A DNA stretch of 40,038 bases from Oscillospiraceae bacterium (GTDB taxonomy: Bacteria > Bacillota > Clostridia > Oscillospirales > Acutalibacteraceae), in NCBI GenBank assembly GCA_015066445.1, contig SVOK01000018.1, forward strand, positions 1 to 40,038. The letters run 5' to 3'. The first letter of the stretch is position 1. Each line of letters opens with the position of its first letter. Position numbers and translations under genes: made by a program. The notes beneath the pieces were generated by a model, which was not told the origin of the DNA, made no database searches, and saw only the letters and a list, made by a program, of their open reading frames with translations. Of this stretch, positions 16,192-23,702 are shown in pieces.

Positions 16192-16928
16192 AATTTTCTT
16201 AACAGACCCTCAGGGTCAGTAAAAAAGGTTTGCGATATTTTATAATGCTCAGTATCCCTGTAATCAACCTTTTTAATTCCATTATCCGAAAACTGCAAAA
16301 TTTGGGCATTCGGGAAAGCCATTAGTATCGGCGAATGTGTGGCAATAATAAACTGTGAATCCGCCTTTAAAAGCCTGTCTATATGAGTGATAAGTGTTAA
16401 CTGCTTCATCGGTGACAAAGCCGCCTCAGGCTCATCGAGAATATAAACGCCATTTCCCCCAAAGCGGTTTTCCACAAGTGTTAAAAAGCTTTCCCCATGG
16501 GACTGCTTATGAAGAGATACCCCACCGTAGCTTGCGATAATTGGCGGAGCCGCCGCATTTTGACGGTCTAATTCCTCAATATTAGTAGCAACATTGTAAA
16601 AGCTCTCCGCTCTAAGAAAAAAGCCGTCTTTTGCGTACTTCTGTTTTGTAAGCATAATTTTACTGTAAAGCTCAGAATGAGAGGCATTGGTAGAAAAATT
16701 AAAATTCATTGTTCCACCCTCGGGATTAAAGCCAAACGCCACGGCAATAGCCTCAATTAAAGTAGATTTTCCTGTTCCGTTTTCTCCAACAAAAAATGTA
16801 ATTCGGTTATTTAAATTTAAAATATTACCCTCTGCCAAATACCGCACAGCAGGAATATTTAATAAATATGAATCCTTTTCTATATCCTCATCAATAAAAA
16901 CCGAGCTTATATATTGCCGTTCTATCAC
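16182..16928 (-). CDS. Predicted AAA/ABC-type ATPase (COG3910-like)
   Basis: A 248-residue soluble P-loop ATPase of the stand-alone SMC/ABC-like group. Walker A is GENGTGKST at residues 48-56, the signature-like SHGES at 143-147, Walker B VYILDEPE at 161-168 and the H-loop ATHSP at 196-200. There is no transmembrane part and no partner gene next to it. Members of this group are found as solitary genes with unknown targets. It has its own promoter (16949-16977) and terminator. Confidence 0.82.
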   Translation of the reverse strand: MIERQYISSVFIDEDIEKDSYLLNIPAVRYLAEGNILNLNNRITFFVGENGTGKSTLIEAIAVAFGFNPEGGTMNFNFSTNASHSELYSKIMLTKQKYAKDGFFLRAESFYNVATNIEELDRQNAAAPPIIASYGGVSLHKQSHGESFLTLVENRFGGNGVYILDEPEAALSPMKQLTLITHIDRLLKADSQFIIATHSPILMAFPNAQILQFSDNGIKKVDYRDTEHYKISQTFFTDPEGLLRKLLP

Positions 16929-16948
16929 TTTTTCACCACCCTTATACT

Positions 16949-16977
16949 TTTATATCACACTATTAAAATATTTACAA
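16949..16977 (-). promoter_or_regulatory. Promoter of the ATPase gene
   Basis: TTGTAA (16972-16977) and TATAAA (16949-16954) with 17 nt between them on the minus strand, about 15-20 nt ahead of the start codon once a start site is allowed for. Confidence 0.55.
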
Positions 16978-16981
16978 GCAT

Positions 16982-17020
16982 AAAAGCACCGCTAAAGCCA
17001 AAATGCCTTAGCGGTGCTTA
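16982..17020 (-). terminator. Terminator of the pepD-OPT-PqqD group
   Basis: A 12-bp perfect stem, AAGCACCGCTAA (16984-16995) with TTAGCGGTGCTT (17008-17019), extended by two pairs after a mismatch. On the minus strand it is followed by TTTTATGCTTG. It begins just beyond the stop of the PqqD-like gene. Confidence 0.8.
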
Positions 17021-17023
17021 AAT

Positions 17024-17371
17024 TTATTCATTATTCCATTCAATAAAGCCGTAGCTATCAAGAATTTGAAAGTATTTTGCAAGCCTTTCGTAAAGAGGGT
17101 GAGCCTTCTCACCAAAATGCCCGTCAACCGCCTTGCCTATCTCGGTTATATCCTTTTGACCGTCCATAATAGGCCAGACAAAGCTACCCATTTCGTCAAG
17201 ATGAACATAGCTGATTTTAGGCTTTTTGAAAAGCTTTTGAGCAATTCGGTTAAATACGCCCTTATTCTCAATTTCCAAAGTGACAAAACCGTTTTCTTCG
17301 GTCTTCCAGCCGATACTTTCTTTTCTTAAAGGCTTTCTTTCAAGATAGTTTTCACTTTTCTTAGCTTTCAT
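17024..17371 (-). CDS. PqqD-family protein (possible peptide-binding RRE)
   Basis: A 115-residue protein. After a basic N-terminus, residues about 25-112 match the PqqD pattern: GFVTLEIENKG, a hydrophobic YVHLDEMGSFVWPIMDG, then DITEIGKAVDGHFGEKA and a C-terminal helix ending LDSYGFIEWNNE. In RiPP pathways PqqD-type domains bind precursor peptides, but no radical SAM enzyme or precursor gene is visible here. The start codon lies 2 nt after the stop of the OPT transporter gene, so the two are almost certainly co-translated. A role in handling or sensing imported peptides is a hypothesis. Confidence 0.82.
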   Translation of the reverse strand: MKAKKSENYLERKPLRKESIGWKTEENGFVTLEIENKGVFNRIAQKLFKKPKISYVHLDEMGSFVWPIMDGQKDITEIGKAVDGHFGEKAHPLYERLAKYFQILDSYGFIEWNNE

Positions 17372-17373
17372 AA

Positions 17374-19284
17374 TTACTTACTGCGTTTCTTCCAAAGAGT
17401 GAATTTGAGAAGAGTTAAAATAATTACACCAAAGAGCACTAAGCCACCGATACTTGAAACGGGAGCAGGAATATACTTAGAAAGGTCAATAAGCTCGCCT
17501 ATTCCGAATACAGCCAAAAGTGCCAAAACTATACCTACAAGACCCTCACCTGCTATCATACCTGAGCAGAAGAGAATACCGTCATTTACAATAGCATCCT
17601 TTTCTTCCTTATCCTTCTTCATCTTATCAAAGAATAAACGAATAAGACCGCCAACCATAATGCACGCATTAAGCTGAACAGGGAGATATACACCTATTGC
17701 AAAGGGGAGCACTGGTATACCGATAAGCTCAACAACAACGGCAATAAACACACCTGTAAATACGAGTCCCCAAGGCAGATTACCGCCCATAACACCTTCA
17801 ACAATTATCTTCATAAGAGTAGCCTGAGGAGCGGCAAGCTCATCTGAGCCGAAGCCCCACGCATTATTAAGCAAATAAAGTGTGCCTCCGATAGCCAATG
17901 CTGCCGCAGAAACACCAATAAGCTCAGCGATTTGCTGCTTTTTGGGTGTAGCGCCTAAAAGATAGCCTGTTTTAAGGTCCTGTGAGGTATCGCCTGCGAT
18001 AGCTGATACAATACAGATAATAGAGCCGATAGCTATAGCACTGCACATACCCTTTATGCCATCTGAGCCTGTGAACTTAAGTATAAGAGTTGATATAAGA
18101 AGTGTCGCAATAGCCATACCTGAAACGGGGTTATTACTGCTTCCTACAAGACCTACCATGCGGGAAGAAACGGTTGCAAAGAAGAAACCGAATACAACAA
18201 TTATAACAGCGCCTATAGGATTAACAGGAATTGCGGGAACAAGCCATATAACAAGAGTGAGCACCAAAATAGCAATAAGCACTATTTTTATGCTTAAGTC
18301 CTTTGCGGTACGCTCGGTAGAAGCAGCGCCTGCCCCTGCCATACTCTTCATTGCGCCGCCAAAGGTCTTAATAATAAGCGGCAAGGATTTGATAAGGCTT
18401 ATAATACCGCCAGCCGCCAATGCACCTGCACCGATATATCTTACATAAGAGCCCCATATACCGCCGGCACCGTTTTCGGCAAAAATTTCACCGATAGTTG
18501 CTTCAACTTCAGGATAAAGCACGCTGTTTTCACCGAAAAGCACAATAAGGGGAATAAGTACAAGCCAGCTTAAAACACCGCCCGCAAACATATATGAAGA
18601 AATACGTGCGCCACAAATGTAACCAACACTCATAACCGCAGGATAAATCTGTGTTCCAATTTCACCTGCATACCCTTTAACTCTGCCCGAAACCTCGCCC
18701 GATACTACCTTTAAGCCGTCGATTATAAACTTAAAGAGAGCGGCAAAGCCCATTCCTGCAAAAACGGTTGAAGCATTAGAACCACCCTTTTCGCCTGCTA
18801 AAAGCACCTCTGCACAAGCAGTTCCCTCAGGGTAAGGAAGTGTTCCGTGCTCTTTAACAATAAGCGCGTTACGAAGCGGCACCATAAAGAACACGCCCAA
18901 AAGACCGCCTATTAAAGCGATAAGGGTAATTTCAATAAGACTGGGGTCTTCAATTCCCCATTTATCTTCAGCCGCCCAAAGGAAAAGAGCAGGAAGAGTG
19001 AAAATTGCACCGGCTGCCAAGGATTCACCTGCTGAGCCGATAGTCTGCACTATGTTGCTTTCAAGAATGGAGTTTCTGCGCATTACTATGCGGATAACTC
19101 CCATTGCAATAACCGCCGCAGGAATCGAAGCCGAAACCGTCATTCCGACTCTGAGTCCCAGATAAGCATTTGCCGCACCAAATATAACTGCCAGAAGAAC
19201 ACCAATAATTACAGAAGTAACCGTAATTTCGGGGGTAATCTTTTCGGCAGGAATATAGGGCTTAAACTCTGTGTTTTTGTCCAT
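17374..19284 (-). CDS. OPT-family oligopeptide transporter
   Basis: A 636-residue polytopic membrane protein with about 14-16 hydrophobic segments. Family features include the N-terminal GAANAYLGLRVGMTVSASIPAAV and later GSSNNPVSGMAIATLL and GDTSQDLKTGYLLGATPKKQQ. The start at ATG 19284 is supported by AGGAG 5 nt upstream, against a longer reading from 19317. OPT proteins import small peptides or metal-ligand complexes by proton coupling. It sits between pepD, which would hydrolyse imported peptides, and a PqqD-like gene. It has its own promoter and a palindrome in its leader. Confidence 0.93.
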   Translation of the reverse strand: MDKNTEFKPYIPAEKITPEITVTSVIIGVLLAVIFGAANAYLGLRVGMTVSASIPAAVIAMGVIRIVMRRNSILESNIVQTIGSAGESLAAGAIFTLPALFLWAAEDKWGIEDPSLIEITLIALIGGLLGVFFMVPLRNALIVKEHGTLPYPEGTACAEVLLAGEKGGSNASTVFAGMGFAALFKFIIDGLKVVSGEVSGRVKGYAGEIGTQIYPAVMSVGYICGARISSYMFAGGVLSWLVLIPLIVLFGENSVLYPEVEATIGEIFAENGAGGIWGSYVRYIGAGALAAGGIISLIKSLPLIIKTFGGAMKSMAGAGAASTERTAKDLSIKIVLIAILVLTLVIWLVPAIPVNPIGAVIIVVFGFFFATVSSRMVGLVGSSNNPVSGMAIATLLISTLILKFTGSDGIKGMCSAIAIGSIICIVSAIAGDTSQDLKTGYLLGATPKKQQIAELIGVSAAALAIGGTLYLLNNAWGFGSDELAAPQATLMKIIVEGVMGGNLPWGLVFTGVFIAVVVELIGIPVLPFAIGVYLPVQLNACIMVGGLIRLFFDKMKKDKEEKDAIVNDGILFCSGMIAGEGLVGIVLALLAVFGIGELIDLSKYIPAPVSSIGGLVLFGVIILTLLKFTLWKKRSK

Positions 19285-19298
19285 AATGTCTCCTATCC

Positions 19299-19320
19299 GT
19301 TGTAAACTTATGTTCACAAC
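19299..19320 (-). promoter_or_regulatory. Palindrome in the OPT leader, candidate operator or hairpin
   Basis: On the minus strand GTTGTGAAC and GTTTACAAC form 9 pairs (one G-T) around ATAA. It lies about 10 nt after the expected start of transcription from 19337-19365 and ends 14 nt before the start codon, close to the ribosome binding site. No T-run follows, so a repressor site or translation-control hairpin is more likely than a terminator. Confidence 0.5.
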
Positions 19321-19336
19321 CCAAAAAATTCATATT

Positions 19337-19365
19337 ATTCTATCATATTTACATATTTTTTGCAA
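19337..19365 (-). promoter_or_regulatory. Candidate promoter of the OPT gene
   Basis: TTGCAA (19360-19365) and TAGAAT (19337-19342) with a 17-nt spacer on the minus strand. The -35 box is inside the last codons of pepD. Confidence 0.55.
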
Positions 19366-20800
19366 CTTCTAAAATTTTAAGCAGTAATTTATAGGTGCTT
19401 TCGGTTGAAGAAATGCTCAGTCTTTCGTTAACTGTGTGTATATCGTAAGCCTCAGGACCTACAGATATACAGTCGAATCCGTTAATCGCATCAGCAAAAA
19501 CGCCACATTCAAGACCTGCGTGAATGGCCTTTACCTCAGGCTCGTAACCGAACTGCTCGCTAAAGCATTTCTTATAAACCTCTACTAATTTTGAATTTGC
19601 ATTATATTCCCAAGGGGGATAATGCCCAAAGGCTTCAATATCACAGGAAGCATTTTTATAAAACACCTTAAGTCTTTCTTCAAGGTAAGAAAGAGCGGTC
19701 TTTTTATTACTTCTTAAAGCGGAATGGAAAATTATTTTATCTGCTTTAGTTTCAAGAACACCTAAATTAAGTGAGGTCTCCACAAGACCTTTGATTTCGG
19801 CGCTCATTTCCATAACTCCGTTAGGAATACAGGTGAGTATAAAAATAAGCCTTTCCTTAACTTCTTCAGGCAAAACTTCATATTCACCAGCACCGGACGC
19901 AATTATCCCGAAAGTGAAATCAGGCTCACGGAAAGCGATTTCTTCCTTTATTATATTAATATACTTCTCAGCCTCTGCCTTTAAAAGCTCGGGCTCATTT
20001 GTGCAAAGCACTAATTCCGAACAAACAGGAATAGCATTTCCCTTATCGCCACCGTTTACGGAAATTACCTCTAAATTGCAACGGCTGTTAAGATAATTTA
20101 AAACTCTGCCTGCTAAAATATCGGAATTAACTCTGCCGCTGTTTATTTTATCTCCCGAATGACCGCCTTTAAGTCCATTTAACAAAACCGTAAGCTTAGT
20201 GCCGAAAGCCTTTTCCCTTTCAAAAGGCATTGAAGCCCTGAAATCGCTTCCGCCAGCACAAGAAACGGTTACAGTGCTTATTTGCTCAGAATCGAGATTT
20301 ATCATTCTTTTGCTCTTCAAAAGGCTTTTATCAAGCTTGCCTGCCCCTATAAGACCAATTTCCTCATCGGTAGTGAAAACAGCTTCAATAGGCGGGTGAG
20401 GGATATTATCGCTTTCAAGCACACTTAATATCATAGCAACCGCAATTCCGTTATCCGCACCTAAGGTAGTGCCCTTGGCCTTCAGGAAATCACCGTCAAT
20501 ATAAAGCTCTAAGCCGTCCTTTAAAAAATCAATTTCACAGTCGGCAGTTTTCTGGCAAACCATATCAAGATGGCCCTGCAAAATTAATGGCTCTGCATTT
20601 TCACCGCCACAAGAACCGTCTTTAAAAATAATAACATTATCAGCATCATCTTTTATTGCCTTAAGAGAATGCTTTTTTGCAAAATCCATACAGTACTGCG
20701 CTATTTTTTCCATATTGCCCGAGCCTCTCGGTATAGCGCTTATCTCTTCAAAGTAATGAAAAACTCTCTCAGGTGCTAAGCCCCTTGATATACGCATCAT
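19349..20800 (-). CDS. pepD: Aminoacyl-histidine dipeptidase (Xaa-His dipeptidase, M20 family)
   Basis: A 483-residue cytoplasmic metallopeptidase of usual PepD length. Metal and catalytic motifs are visible: LQGHLDMVCQ (His77, Asp79), GADNGIAVAM (Asp116), TTDEEIGLIGAG (Glu146-Glu147), and the later SVGPEAYDIHTVNE. It hydrolyses dipeptides with broad specificity, releasing free amino acids. GGAGG lies 4 nt before the ATG at 20800. The OPT transporter gene follows 64 nt downstream, so import and breakdown of peptides are linked. Confidence 0.95.
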   Translation of the reverse strand: MMRISRGLAPERVFHYFEEISAIPRGSGNMEKIAQYCMDFAKKHSLKAIKDDADNVIIFKDGSCGGENAEPLILQGHLDMVCQKTADCEIDFLKDGLELYIDGDFLKAKGTTLGADNGIAVAMILSVLESDNIPHPPIEAVFTTDEEIGLIGAGKLDKSLLKSKRMINLDSEQISTVTVSCAGGSDFRASMPFEREKAFGTKLTVLLNGLKGGHSGDKINSGRVNSDILAGRVLNYLNSRCNLEVISVNGGDKGNAIPVCSELVLCTNEPELLKAEAEKYINIIKEEIAFREPDFTFGIIASGAGEYEVLPEEVKERLIFILTCIPNGVMEMSAEIKGLVETSLNLGVLETKADKIIFHSALRSNKKTALSYLEERLKVFYKNASCDIEAFGHYPPWEYNANSKLVEVYKKCFSEQFGYEPEVKAIHAGLECGVFADAINGFDCISVGPEAYDIHTVNERLSISSTESTYKLLLKILEVAKNM

Positions 20801-20827
20801 AATTCCTCCAAATTTTATCTTTAAAAT

Positions 20828-20856
20828 ATTTTACCACATTTCACTTCAATATACAA
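20828..20856 (-). promoter_or_regulatory. Candidate pepD promoter
   Basis: TTGTAT (20851-20856) and TAAAAT (20828-20833) with 17 nt between them on the minus strand, about 27 nt before the start codon. The -35 box overlaps the T-rich tail of the upstream terminator. Confidence 0.5.
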
Positions 20857-20861
20857 CAAAA

Positions 20862-20920
20862 GACCTGTAAAAGGAGCGCATTTCGCAAGGCTTACTCAGA
20901 AATGCGACCCTGAACAGGTC
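20862..20920 (-). terminator. Two-tier hairpin terminator after the permease gene
   Basis: The outer arms GACCTGT/ACAGGTC (20862-20868, 20914-20920) enclose an inner stem CGCATTTC/GAAATGCG (20877-20884, 20899-20906). On the minus strand TTTTGTTGT follows the outer stem, as in an intrinsic terminator, but the inner stem makes it longer than usual. Confidence 0.65.
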
Positions 20921-20926
20921 CTCAAT

Positions 20927-22084
20927 TTAAAACAGCTTAATTAAAAGCATTACGCCTGTAAGAATTATTAAAAAACCGAAGTTAAAAGCGGAGAACTGCT
21001 TTATATAGCTATCGCTTTTGCCGGGATTATGGCTTACATACTCTCTATAGGTTATGAGACTTGCAAGAGAAGCTATAAGCGTACCCACACCGCCGATGTT
21101 AACACCCACAAGCAAATCGCTGTAATTTTCTGTAAACTGTGAAAGTAAAACTGCAGACGGCACATTACTTATACATTGGCAGGAAAGCGTGCTAAAAACC
21201 AAGGTGTTTTTATTAAGGAGATAAGAAAACACATTTATCACCGCATCAATTCTTGCCATATTGCCTGCAAAAATAAAGAAAAACACAAAGGTTAATAATA
21301 GCGGATAATCAACCTGCGAGAGCGCCTTTTTATCAAAAAAGAAAAGTGTTATAGGTATAACAGCCAGACCTATCCAATAAGGTATACCTCTGAAAACTAT
21401 TGCAATGGAAAGGGTGAAAAGTAATAAATACACAGCTGTTTTGCCTAACGGTAGCTTAACAGCAGTCTTTTCGGTTTCAAGCGGCTCTGCCTTTACAAAA
21501 ATGATACAGCATACAGTTATAAGAAGCACCGCAACCGCAAAAGGAAATATCATAATACCCATAAATTCTAAGGTGGGAATACTGAACTTGGTATATAAAT
21601 AAAGATTTTGAGGATTGCCGAACGGGGTAAGCATTCCTCCTAAATTTGCCGCAATATTCTGCATTATAAAGGTGAATGCCATATATTTTTCTTTTTTAGT
21701 ACTGCTTAAAACAAAATACCCCAACGGTAAAAAGGTTAAAAGTGCCATATCATTGGCTATAAGCATCGAACCTATAAAGGTTATGTAAACCAATGCCAAT
21801 ATGCTCATACGTGCTGTTTTAAAGCGCTGAACTATCTGTTGGGCTAAAATATAGAAAAATTTAATATTTTTAAGTGCGCAGACAACCGCCAGAACACAAA
21901 AAAGGCAGGTCAGTGTTTTGAAATCAAAATACCCGAGGTGTTTCTTGTCCACAGGCACAATAAAGCTTGTAGCCAAGGCGGCAACAAAAGCCACAACCAT
22001 AACAATATTTTTCTTTAAAAAATCATATATCGCTTTGTGGCGGAAAGACACAACTATCGGTCTTATTATATGAGTATGCGCCAT
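20927..22084 (-). CDS. Permease of the SLC13/ArsB-NhaD ion transporter superfamily
   Basis: A 385-residue membrane protein with about 10 hydrophobic segments. The motif TPFGNPQNLYLY (about residues 156-167) is the superfamily's GNPQNL element in a re-entrant loop, and SCQCISNVPSAVLLSQF holds the second-half equivalent SNVPSAV. Such carriers move dicarboxylates, citrate, arsenite or sodium; the sequence alone does not settle which. It stands alone with its own promoter and terminator. The start has AAAGGAAGG upstream. Confidence 0.85.
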   Translation of the reverse strand: MAHTHIIRPIVVSFRHKAIYDFLKKNIVMVVAFVAALATSFIVPVDKKHLGYFDFKTLTCLFCVLAVVCALKNIKFFYILAQQIVQRFKTARMSILALVYITFIGSMLIANDMALLTFLPLGYFVLSSTKKEKYMAFTFIMQNIAANLGGMLTPFGNPQNLYLYTKFSIPTLEFMGIMIFPFAVAVLLITVCCIIFVKAEPLETEKTAVKLPLGKTAVYLLLFTLSIAIVFRGIPYWIGLAVIPITLFFFDKKALSQVDYPLLLTFVFFFIFAGNMARIDAVINVFSYLLNKNTLVFSTLSCQCISNVPSAVLLSQFTENYSDLLVGVNIGGVGTLIASLASLITYREYVSHNPGKSDSYIKQFSAFNFGFLIILTGVMLLIKLF

Positions 22085-22131
22085 TACTAACCTTCCTTTC
22101 TGTGACAGAATAAAATATCACACAATTAGGT

Positions 22132-22160
22132 AGTTTAGCACATTTTAAAATATATTGCAA
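22132..22160 (-). promoter_or_regulatory. Promoter of the SLC13/ArsB-like permease gene
   Basis: TTGCAA (22155-22160) and TAAACT (22132-22137), 17 nt apart on the minus strand, with a TG just upstream of the -10 box. Confidence 0.55.
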
Positions 22161-22163
22161 GCA

Positions 22164-22613
22164 CTATTTCTCTTTATGCTTAAGCCCTAAAATATATTTG
22201 GTTGCGGCAGTAACAATAACTATGCCAAGTGACAGTGCCACCGCTAATTCCAAGGTATAAGCAGCTTTGGGTAAAAACAACTGAGCATTACCGCTAAGCG
22301 CATAGGTAGTAGTGTAATACATAGCGCCTCCCGGTACTAACGGAATAAGGGTTATTATACAAAAGGTTGCGGCAGGAGTTTTCATCAGCCTTGCAAGCGC
22401 TTCAGCATAAGCTGTACTGCAAATTGCCACAATAAAATACCTCAATGGCTCGCTTTCAAACAAAAATCCAAGCGCTAAAAACAGCGCCCAGGATAGCATA
22501 CCCCCGAAAGCCGCCCAAACAAGCTTTTTGCCTCTGATATTAAAAAGAAAGCCAAAGCCCAACGTTCCAAAAAACGATGCTGTTATCTGAATTATTGCAT
22601 CAAAAATACTCAT
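22164..22613 (-). CDS. Threonine/serine exporter, small ThrE subunit (ThrE_2/DUF3815)
   Basis: A 149-residue protein with five hydrophobic segments (MSIFDAIIQITASFFGTLGFGFLFNI..., PLVPGGAMYYTTTYALSG). This is the membrane domain that is C-terminal in the fused ThrE of Corynebacterium and a separate gene in many Clostridia. Its ATG follows the TAA of the large-subunit gene directly (TAAATG), so the two are co-translated. It probably forms an amino-acid exporter with its neighbour; substrate is inferred from the family. Confidence 0.88.
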   Translation of the reverse strand: MSIFDAIIQITASFFGTLGFGFLFNIRGKKLVWAAFGGMLSWALFLALGFLFESEPLRYFIVAICSTAYAEALARLMKTPAATFCIITLIPLVPGGAMYYTTTYALSGNAQLFLPKAAYTLELAVALSLGIVIVTAATKYILGLKHKEK

Positions 22614-23381
22614 TTATGCAGCACCTCCCAAAAAATAAGCGGCGATAATATATCCGCAGGCTATAGCAAGAGCTAAGAGCGCCGCTTCGATAATCCGCAA
22701 AACACCTGAGATACTGTCCCCTGCGAATAAATCACGCAACGCATTTGTAAGACCGATACCGGGGATAAGAGTCATTATATTACCTATTATAATATGGTCC
22801 ACACTTTTGGCTAAGCCTAAGCGTAAGCCTGCAAAAGCCACCAGGCAGGCGAAAAGTGAGCAGACGAAACGACCCAAAAGTCGGTTAGCATTAATCTTGC
22901 CTAAAAGTCTGCTTATAACTCCAACCAATACTCCCGTTACAGTTGAAATAATCAATTCTGTTATATCTCTGCCACCGAAGAAAAGATAAAAAGCACCTGC
23001 AATTATACCGTAAAAAGAGAAAATTAATGGAGCGCTATACACGGGAGCTGCCTTTATTTCCTTTATTTCTTCCGCAATTTCCGATATTGACGGCGTATTT
23101 GTGGTCATATTTCTTACAAGCTCATTAAGTCGGTGAACACGCTCAATATCGGTATTTATCTGTTTTACTCTTCTTGTATGCGATTTAATTGTACCGCCAT
23201 CCTCTACAGAAATGATTATATTTGAGGTAGTGGCATAAATATCCACCCTTTCCATTCCGTAAGCCTTACAGACACGAACAGCGCTTTCCTCAACACGGTA
23301 TATTTCAGCACCCGATTCTACCATCATTTCAAGAATTTCAAGGATACAGGTAAGCAACCTATTAATTTCTGTCTTTTCCAT
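22614..23381 (-). CDS. Threonine/serine exporter, large ThrE subunit (DUF1212)
   Basis: A 255-residue protein. The hydrophilic N-terminal part (LLTCILEILEMMVESGAEIYRVEESAVRVCKAYGMERVDIYATTSNIIISV) carries the GAE.yRVE family motif, and five membrane segments occupy residues about 118-252. In ThrE the soluble part is thought to have a protease-like fold. It is the first gene of a two-gene operon with its own promoter 23-50 nt upstream. The split arrangement is normal in Firmicutes. Confidence 0.9.
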   Translation of the reverse strand: MEKTEINRLLTCILEILEMMVESGAEIYRVEESAVRVCKAYGMERVDIYATTSNIIISVEDGGTIKSHTRRVKQINTDIERVHRLNELVRNMTTNTPSISEIAEEIKEIKAAPVYSAPLIFSFYGIIAGAFYLFFGGRDITELIISTVTGVLVGVISRLLGKINANRLLGRFVCSLFACLVAFAGLRLGLAKSVDHIIIGNIMTLIPGIGLTNALRDLFAGDSISGVLRIIEAALLALAIACGYIIAAYFLGGAA

Positions 23382-23403
23382 TAAACTTCACCGCCTAAAA
23401 GAC

Positions 23404-23431
23404 ATTTTAACATAAATAAACCCATTGTCAA
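23404..23431 (-). promoter_or_regulatory. Promoter of the thrE-like pair
   Basis: A perfect TTGACA (23426-23431) and TAAAAT (23404-23409) with a 16-nt spacer on the minus strand, ahead of GGCGGTG and the ATG at 23381. Confidence 0.7.
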
Positions 23432-23494
23432 CAAGACAAATTTGAGCCAAAACACCTAAAATATCAAATTATTGCTAAACATAGATTTAATTTC

Positions 23495-23523
23495 TTGATT
23501 TTTGTTTTAAATAATGGTAAACT
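23495..23523 (+). promoter_or_regulatory. Promoter of the structured RNA/XRE transcript
   Basis: TTGATT (23495-23500) and TAAACT (23518-23523) with 17 nt between them on the plus strand. The expected start of transcription, about 23530, coincides with the first base of the long stem of the RNA described next. Confidence 0.65.
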
Positions 23524-23529
23524 ATGTAT

Positions 23530-23694
23530 GCCACGTAATTTAATACGACATACTATTAGGGATTGTGATTTTTTACCTTTGAAAAAACACATTCTCTGTT
23601 TTCACATTCTCTTATAGTTTGTCGGAAATTACGTGGCCGTAAAAAGAGCTATGTGTTTTTCGGTGCGTAGCTCTGCTGCGCACTTTTTTATTTT
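23530..23694 (+). ncRNA. Rod-like structured RNA with terminator/antiterminator, XRE leader or independent small RNA
   Basis: The outer arms GCCACGTAATTT (23530-23541) and AAATTACGTGGC (23626-23637) pair perfectly. Then CGACATACTAT (23546-23556) pairs with ATAGTTTGTCG (23614-23624) with one mismatch, and GGGATTGTGA (23559-23568) with TCACATTCTC (23602-23611), again with one mismatch. The result is one extended hairpin of about 108 nt. It is followed by AGAGCTATGTGT (23645-23656), which can pair with 23663-23674. That pairing excludes the terminator stem at 23663-23683. No reading frame of note lies inside. It matches no RNA family I can recall; overall shape recalls 6S RNA, but I see no sequence support for that. 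Confidence 0.65.
23663..23694 (+). terminator. Terminator within the XRE leader
   Basis: GTGCGTAGC and GCTGCGCAC form nine pairs (one G-T) around a 3-nt loop and are followed by TTTTTTATTTT. It ends immediately before the GGGGTG ribosome binding site of the XRE gene, so most transcripts would stop before the gene unless the competing upstream pairing forms. Confidence 0.82.
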
Positions 23695-23702
23695 GGGGTG
23701 TA

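Noticed and set aside
23530-23694. Assigning the structured RNA as 6S RNA
   Set aside because: The extended hairpin shape is similar, but I see no conserved 6S sequence, and the terminator/antiterminator next to a regulator gene is not a 6S feature. Left as unassigned.
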